A stretch of DNA of 64,000 nt from Ziziphus jujuba (taxonomy: Eukaryota; Streptophyta; Magnoliopsida; Rosales; Rhamnaceae), in NCBI RefSeq assembly GCF_031755915.1, contig NC_083384.1:32097001-32161000 (forward strand), in the 5' to 3' direction. The first letter of the stretch is position 1. Every line of letters begins with the position of its first letter. The notes under the pieces were generated by a model. It had not been told where the DNA came from. It made no database searches and saw only the letters and a program-made list of their open reading frames with translations. The position numbers were made by a program, and so were the translations under genes. Of this stretch, positions 58,879-64,000 are shown one piece after another.

Positions 58879-60200
58879 GCCCCGGAACACCTTAGTGGAC
58901 CTTTTGTTCAGGACTGCCTTAATGGATTTCGAATCCATGAAAAGTTGAACAAATATAAGTCATAAGACCATTCAATGAGTCAGATATCTGAGATTGTTAA
59001 AATGAGTGAAGCATCCAAGAGTGCTATAATGGATCTATGATCTTGAATTGCCAAACTGATGAGAATCTACTCATACACGTACAACCAACTATGCATTAGG
59101 GTGCTGATCTTTTACAAATGAAGTCGGGACCAATCACTAGGATACAAGCTAGGAAATTCAAAGACAATCTGATTAGCTTCATCCAATGAGTGATTCAATC
59201 TCAAGAGGGCATGATATTATCCGAAGATCTAAAACCTATCTTGTGTATCCAAGTTACGAAGGAGAAAATGGACCAGGCAAGCTGTTTTGGTACATTTTTG
59301 GACCCCGGACAGCAAGGAATAAATTCAACACTTTATGAACTCAATTGACATCACCAAGAGGCCATGGAATCATGTCAAAGCAGAATCAAAAGCATTTAAA
59401 TTCCACTTGTGTGCATGACTTTTCTTGTTGGCTGAAATTGCTAATTTTGGTGCTGACTTTGACTTCTTTTGTTATTCAAGTAAGTTTGACTTATTCCAAT
59501 CAAAGGGCAATGTATGGGAATCGTTATTAATCCCATTTGGCATCTTACATGGCATATGAGAGATGATTTGGAGCCTAAACTAGCTGAAGATTGGATAAAG
59601 ACAGCTTAGTTGTCAACTAGTCAACTAGTTTTTTAATTTGAGTTTGACTTTTTGTTTCAAGAAATTATATTTTATTTTGGTTTTTATTTGTTTATTTGCT
59701 GGACAAATTAACTTAGGAAAATTGATATTTTATTATTTCAATTGTAAATTAATTAATTCCTAATTCATAATAAAGGAATTAATTAATCCAAATTAAATTA
59801 GGAAATGATTGAAATTCGGGCAACACCATTGTTTCCTTATCACTATGGTCGGTTTTAACCTAGTGTTTTAGGATTTTGTTTTGTGAACTTTAGCCTATTT
59901 AAATGTTTATTTTCTCAATAAAATTCAGTACATTATTCATACAGAAAAATATTTGTGAGAGAGAATTTTTTTTATTCTTTTTGAAAATCTAAAATACTTA
60001 ATAGAAATAAAGTATTTTATTTTGACTTATCAATAGGACATTCATCACCTATTGTGGCGTATTTTTCATATACCAAGGTTTCTAATCACAAGTTGATTAG
60101 GAGTTAAGGTGACTATTAGAACCTGAACTTAATTGTGATCCTGACTACGGATTTAGGAGTAAATTGACTTAGGTTCGTATTATAAATGCCACTTGTTTTT
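58879..60200 (+). mobile_element. Degraded Ty3/gypsy 3' end plus LTR-like sequence
   Basis: Near 59128 the + strand encodes GPITRIQARKFKDNL, resembling the G-P-(I/T)-T-R-x-x-A-K tail after the pol region of some plant gypsy elements. Farther on, about 59590-60180 has LTR-like features: TCAACTAGTCAACTAG, a TTAGCCTATTTAAATG box, AATAAAATTC, and a GTTGATTAGGAGTTAAGGTG block. The outer solo LTR inserted at its left side. Confidence 0.45.
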
Positions 60201-61700
60201 TTAAAACAATTGAAAACCAGTTTTTACTCTCCATTTTGGAAATATAGTATAGAAAACATGACCAAATAAATTATTGCATTAATTTAGATAAATTTCTTAG
60301 TTTTGAGCAAGCTTTTTTTAATCTACAAATGGTTAAAAAGTATGGGTTGTAAAGCCAAATTTTGATTAGATTTTATAAAACCATGTAACATTAGTGTGAG
60401 ACTCTAACTAATTTTACATATTAAATGTCCATTTAGTATAATTGGCGAAAATAAAATTTTTATTTTGCAGCTTTCTATCATATATTATTTATAAAAACTT
60501 ATTAAAAAATTAATGACTATTTAGTTATAAGTAAAAAAAAATTATATTAAATGATTTTTGAGATTTTATATAAACTAAAAAACAAATAGTTTTTATTAGA
60601 AAAGTTCATAATTTAAATTTTTCTAAAATAATTTAATAAAAGCCCATTTTTTAATTAGCAAGTAATTTTTAATTGTAAAAATCTTATTTTTTTGACATGT
60701 ACCATCAAATAAAGTTAGACCTACTCTTTTACCATCAAATCACATAATCATACATTTAAAATAATTAATAGTTATACACTAATTTTTTAAAATTAATGAT
60801 AATTTAACACTGAAATATAATAATTTGGCAATAGGATGAATTCTTATTATTGCTTTATTTGACAATTATTAAGGAATATGAGAAAGCGACAAATGAACCA
60901 ATGGTCTATATTGACCGAAGAAAGTGAAGCTATCTAAGTGGACAAACGAATTTGGATTTTGAAGAAGTGGTTCTGACAATGCTTCCCAACAACACCAAAT
61001 TTCTTCATTCCACGTTCCAATAAACGCTCGTAAATTGATATGGTCGTTTCTTGTCTTCTTAATTTCAGTTGCATGTGTATGTGGTCCAGGGTGTACGTGA
61101 AGGATTTCATCTTTAACAAAGTATTGAATCAATAATTGATTGATAAGGTAACTAAATGGTAAATAAATTTTACTATTTTTTCAACCATTTCTAACTCGTT
61201 TTCAGTTTACTGTTACTGATAGCATATTCGTCATTCCTTCCTTCTAATGTTAGTGAATTTGCGCTCTTGTGTTAGTCACTTCGCCATGTTCTCATGCTTA
61301 ACATTTAGATTTGAAATAGATTCAGAAAGGTCTATATAATATTCCACCCAAAATCAATGTCTGAAAACTCCAAAAAGCGAAGCTCCCAATAGGCCCAGTG
61401 CCACTCACGCCACTAGTCTAAAACCACGATTTATTTGTCGATTTTCTTGTTTTTGTTTTGTTTTTTTCTTTTTTTTTTTTTTAAGAGAAAAAGAGCAAGA
61501 AGATAAAAAAACCAACGCAATGCAACGCAATTTTATTATTACGTCGTACTAATGTATTTAGTATAAAAAAAAAACCTTTTTTTTGGTAAATTAGTGTTAA
61601 AAAAAAAAAACTTTGGCACATTTAAGTTAATAAACAAAATAAGACTTATTCAGTTTTATTATAATTATAATAATATTTTATTATTATTATTTTTTAAAAA
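60201..61700. other. AT-rich intergenic DNA, no gene recognised
   Basis: Mostly AT-rich. An 87-codon minus-strand open frame at 60869-61132 has no recognised motif and is not called as a gene. Poly-T and poly-A runs lie near 61460-61610. Confidence 0.5.
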
Positions 61701-62529
61701 AGAAATGAAATCGTAGGCTGAACTGAGCTATTGCAGTCCAGATTAATTCCAGCTGTGTTCTTTGACCCAAAAAAAACAAAAGGTGGCGAATTGAATATTA
61801 TATAATAGTGACACTGTCTCCATTGGAAATCGGGAACCCAAACATAAGAAAATATGAACAGAAAAGAAAAAAATACAAATTAAGAAAAACAAAAACAAAA
61901 AAAAAAAAAAGCAGGGGCCAGTTTGAGAGAGATGGAAATCATTGAACGGGACGCTGAGATGGGGAGTAAATTCAGGCTGGTCAGTCTCCTGTGAACACTC
62001 ATATTCTGCCACCCGTCAGCGTCTTGTAGTAGACCAAATCCTCTTTCACTGGTCTTCTCTTTATAGGCTCCAATCTACATCCTCTCTCCATTTTTAGATA
62101 AACAGAATTTTATAGAAAAAAAAATAAAAAAAAAAGAAGAAGAAAAATTAGCAATATCCATACATAACTACTCGTTGCTTTTATTCTTATTATTTTATTT
62201 AATAATAATATCCGTTTTCTTGTACTCACTACTACCTCCTATAATTGCGGAGTCTTTCAACGTTCATTGTTCATGTTTACTATTGTTGTAACCTTTTAAT
62301 CCCGCTTTTTCTTTATATGCCTTCTCTCACCTTTTGGTCCTTTTCTTAACTCCTTTTTCTGCTCCTAGTTTTTTTCAATTTTTTTTTTCTGATCTAGTTC
62401 ATAAAAGAACAAAAAAATGAAAATGACAATCTCTAGCATAAATCAGATACAGAGAAGTTTAATTCTTGTTTGCTTCAGATGATATATTGTAGTTGTGCTG
62501 CAATTGCCATAGTGGAGAGTCGTTTTCAG
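61701..62529 (+). promoter_or_regulatory. Promoter and 5' UTR exon of the PMT-like gene (inferred)
   Basis: The region before 62529 is pyrimidine-rich with TCTT blocks typical of plant core promoters and leaders. A CAG|GTGTGC donor-like site at 62529/62530 matches a branch/polypyrimidine-plus-AG acceptor at 63368-63369, so a leader intron is proposed. The transcription start is not determined. Confidence 0.4.
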
Positions 62530-63369
62530 GTGTGCTGCTTCTTCTTTCTTTTTTGCTATTTTTGTTTTTTTTTTTTTTTGTCTTATGTTTTATGTTTTAT
62601 ATTTTTTTTTTTTGTTTTTCTTCACTGGATTTCTAGCTATTCAGGTTTCATTAGCACCAAATAATGAAAAAAAGAAAAGAAAAGTAAAGAAAGTGTTAGT
62701 TTAGAGTTCTTTTTTTAAGTTTGAGAGAGGCGACGAGGGTTGCATTTTTTTCGATCTTTAGCTTGAGCTTTGATGATGTTTTGCCAGATTAGATACTGCC
62801 ACTTTTGGCTGTGCAACAATTAGATTTCTTTTCTTCAAGATTTTTTAGTCTGATTTTTAGCTCTCCTTCGAGTCCTAAGTCTTTCAGTTCAGCGCCATCC
62901 TCAACCGTGTCAACTAACTTTTTTTCTGAGTACCTATTACCTAACGCGATAAAACTTTAATCGCTTATGTTTGTGGGTTTTCTGCTCATCTTTTCCATTG
63001 TCTTCAAGTTTTCAGCGTTTTTTTTTTTTTTTTTTTTTTTCTCTCTCTCTCTCTCTCTTTATTATTACTATCATTATTTTTTCCATGGAAATGAAACGAG
63101 TCCCCTTTTATGTGAATATTTTCTTTCCTCTCTCTTTCTCTTTTCTCTTTTTTTCTTTTTACTTGTATGACCATGTAACGATTTTTCATTGTTTAGGACT
63201 GAAAAGTATTACGTTTCTCACATTTTAAGTAGAAGTTGTTGCAGAGACTTAATTATTAATTATTGTGTTGAAATCTCTGTTCTGCATTTCGTCATCCACA
63301 TCTTACATCGCTTCTTATATTTAATTTGTGATTAAGTAAAATTTAACTTTTCCTTTCTTTTCTGAGCAG
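62530..63369 (+). other. Putative 5' UTR intron of the PMT-like gene
   Basis: GT at 62530 to AG at 63368-63369 (TTTCTGAGCAG), T-rich throughout, with poly-T and (CT)n tracts near 63020-63060. No coding frame continues into the downstream start, consistent with a leader intron. Inferred from splice signals only. Confidence 0.45.
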
Positions 63370-63410
63370 GTGTATGATCGGCTTGCATTGAAAACATTCT
63401 AGTGATAAAA

Positions 63411-64000
63411 ATGGCGAGGGAGTACATTGGATCACCGAAGCATCACCAGTTAGAATCTAAGAGGAAGCGCCTTACTTGGATCTTAGGGGTTAGTGGGCTT
63501 TGCGTATTGTCATACATCTTGGGAGCTTGGCAGAATAATAACGCTCCAACCAATCGTTCTGAGGTCTACACTAGAGTTGGTTGCGATATTGGGTCGTCTT
63601 CACCAGGTGATAATAGCCAATCCTCACAAGTTTCATCGTTATCGTCATCTTCATCATCATCATCATCATCATCATCATCTACTGCACTGGACTTTGAAAG
63701 CCATCATCAAGTTGAGATTTCTAAATCTGGTAGAGTCCAAAATTTCCCGGCATGTGACATGCACTACAGTGAATCCACTCCCTGCCAAGATCCTGTGAGA
63801 GCAAGGAAGTTTGACAGAAACATGTTGAAATATAGAGAGAGGCATTGCCCAACCAAGGAAGAGCTCCTCCTCTGCTTAATACCCCCTCCGCCAAAGTATA
63901 AGACGCCTTTCAAATGGCCTCAGAGCCGAGATTATGCCTGGTACGACAACATTCCTCATAGAGAGCTCAGCATCGAGAAAGCTGTTCAGAATTGGATTCA
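63411..64000 (+). CDS. Probable methyltransferase, PMT17/PMT18-like (N-terminal part)
   Basis: A continuous frame from ATG 63411 runs off the window end after 196 codons. The N-terminus is basic (ESKRKRLTW), then one hydrophobic segment at residues ~21-40 gives a type II membrane anchor, as in Golgi-localised plant DUF248 methyltransferases. A low-complexity stem contains 13 consecutive serines encoded mostly by TCA. The start of the DUF248 domain follows: FPACDMHYSESTPCQDP, RNMLKYRERHCP, KTPFKWPQSRDYAWYDNIPH and EKAVQNWI. The RERHCP and KWPQSRDYAWYDN wording resembles the PMT17/PMT18 subgroup. Members are thought to methylate cell-wall polysaccharide in the Golgi; this is family-level inference. 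The SAM-binding part lies beyond the window. Confidence 0.9.
   Translation, partial: MAREYIGSPKHHQLESKRKRLTWILGVSGLCVLSYILGAWQNNNAPTNRSEVYTRVGCDIGSSSPGDNSQSSQVSSLSSSSSSSSSSSSSTALDFESHHQVEISKSGRVQNFPACDMHYSESTPCQDPVRARKFDRNMLKYRERHCPTKEELLLCLIPPPPKYKTPFKWPQSRDYAWYDNIPHRELSIEKAVQNWI
63639..63680 (+). repeat. (TCA)n microsatellite inside the PMT-like coding exon
   Basis: Nine uninterrupted TCA codons at 63651-63677 followed by TCT, preceded by other serine codons. They encode part of a 13-serine run in the luminal stem. Confidence 0.92.

Noticed and set aside
60869..61132. 87-codon minus-strand open frame
   Set aside because: No recognisable domain, no neighbouring exon with splice support and no family match that I can name.
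63493..63798. 101-codon frame with a polyhistidine run
   Set aside because: It is a shifted frame over the TCA microsatellite of the PMT-like gene, whose true frame starts at 63411 and continues past the window.

Overview
This is a window of plant nuclear DNA, most likely from a eudicot. The evidence is a 27-exon gene with canonical GT-AG introns, a second gene from a plant-specific methyltransferase family, AT-rich spacers, and abundant Ty1/copia, Ty3/gypsy, Helitron and MITE sequence. The species cannot be read from the sequence; a rosid is only an impression. Nothing bacterial, no CRISPR array and no confident tRNA or rRNA gene was seen.

Layout. (1) 1-9645: a degenerate Ty1/copia retrotransposon on + that has been hit by the same ~3 kb LTR family twice: an LTR end at 1-2256, and a complete solo LTR at 5423-8431 with an ATAAT duplication that splits the reverse transcriptase. 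(2) 12218-19383: an AT-rich cluster of at least four related Helitron-like copies, all on the minus strand, with an embedded ~470-bp palindrome. (3) 21843-39848: a complete HEATR6-type (DUF4042, HEAT/ARM repeat) gene on +. All 27 exons join in phase to an uninterrupted 1198-residue product. Its introns carry a DUF4283-type LINE fragment, a hAT-type element with an 8-bp duplication, a MITE and an imperfect tandem repeat. (4) 41340-48150: a graveyard of Ty3/gypsy and copia remnants on minus, cut by a Mutator-like element with a perfect 9-bp duplication, a CACTA-ended MITE and other MITEs, plus an ancient relative of the ~3 kb LTR. (5) 49775-58873: an outer solo LTR (duplication CTAGA) into which a younger Ty3/gypsy element inserted (51794-58055, duplication CATCC). 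The inner element has a scrambled interior, with integrase upstream of gag. (6) 58879-60200: a degraded gypsy 3' end with LTR-like sequence. (7) 63411-64000: the first coding exon of a PMT17/PMT18-like putative methyltransferase on +, cut by the window end, with a probable intron in its 5' UTR.

The two host genes look intact as far as visible and have no evident functional link. Almost everything else is mobile DNA. The most informative signals are the nested insertions with readable target-site duplications, which give a relative history, and the scrambled internal order of the youngest gypsy element.
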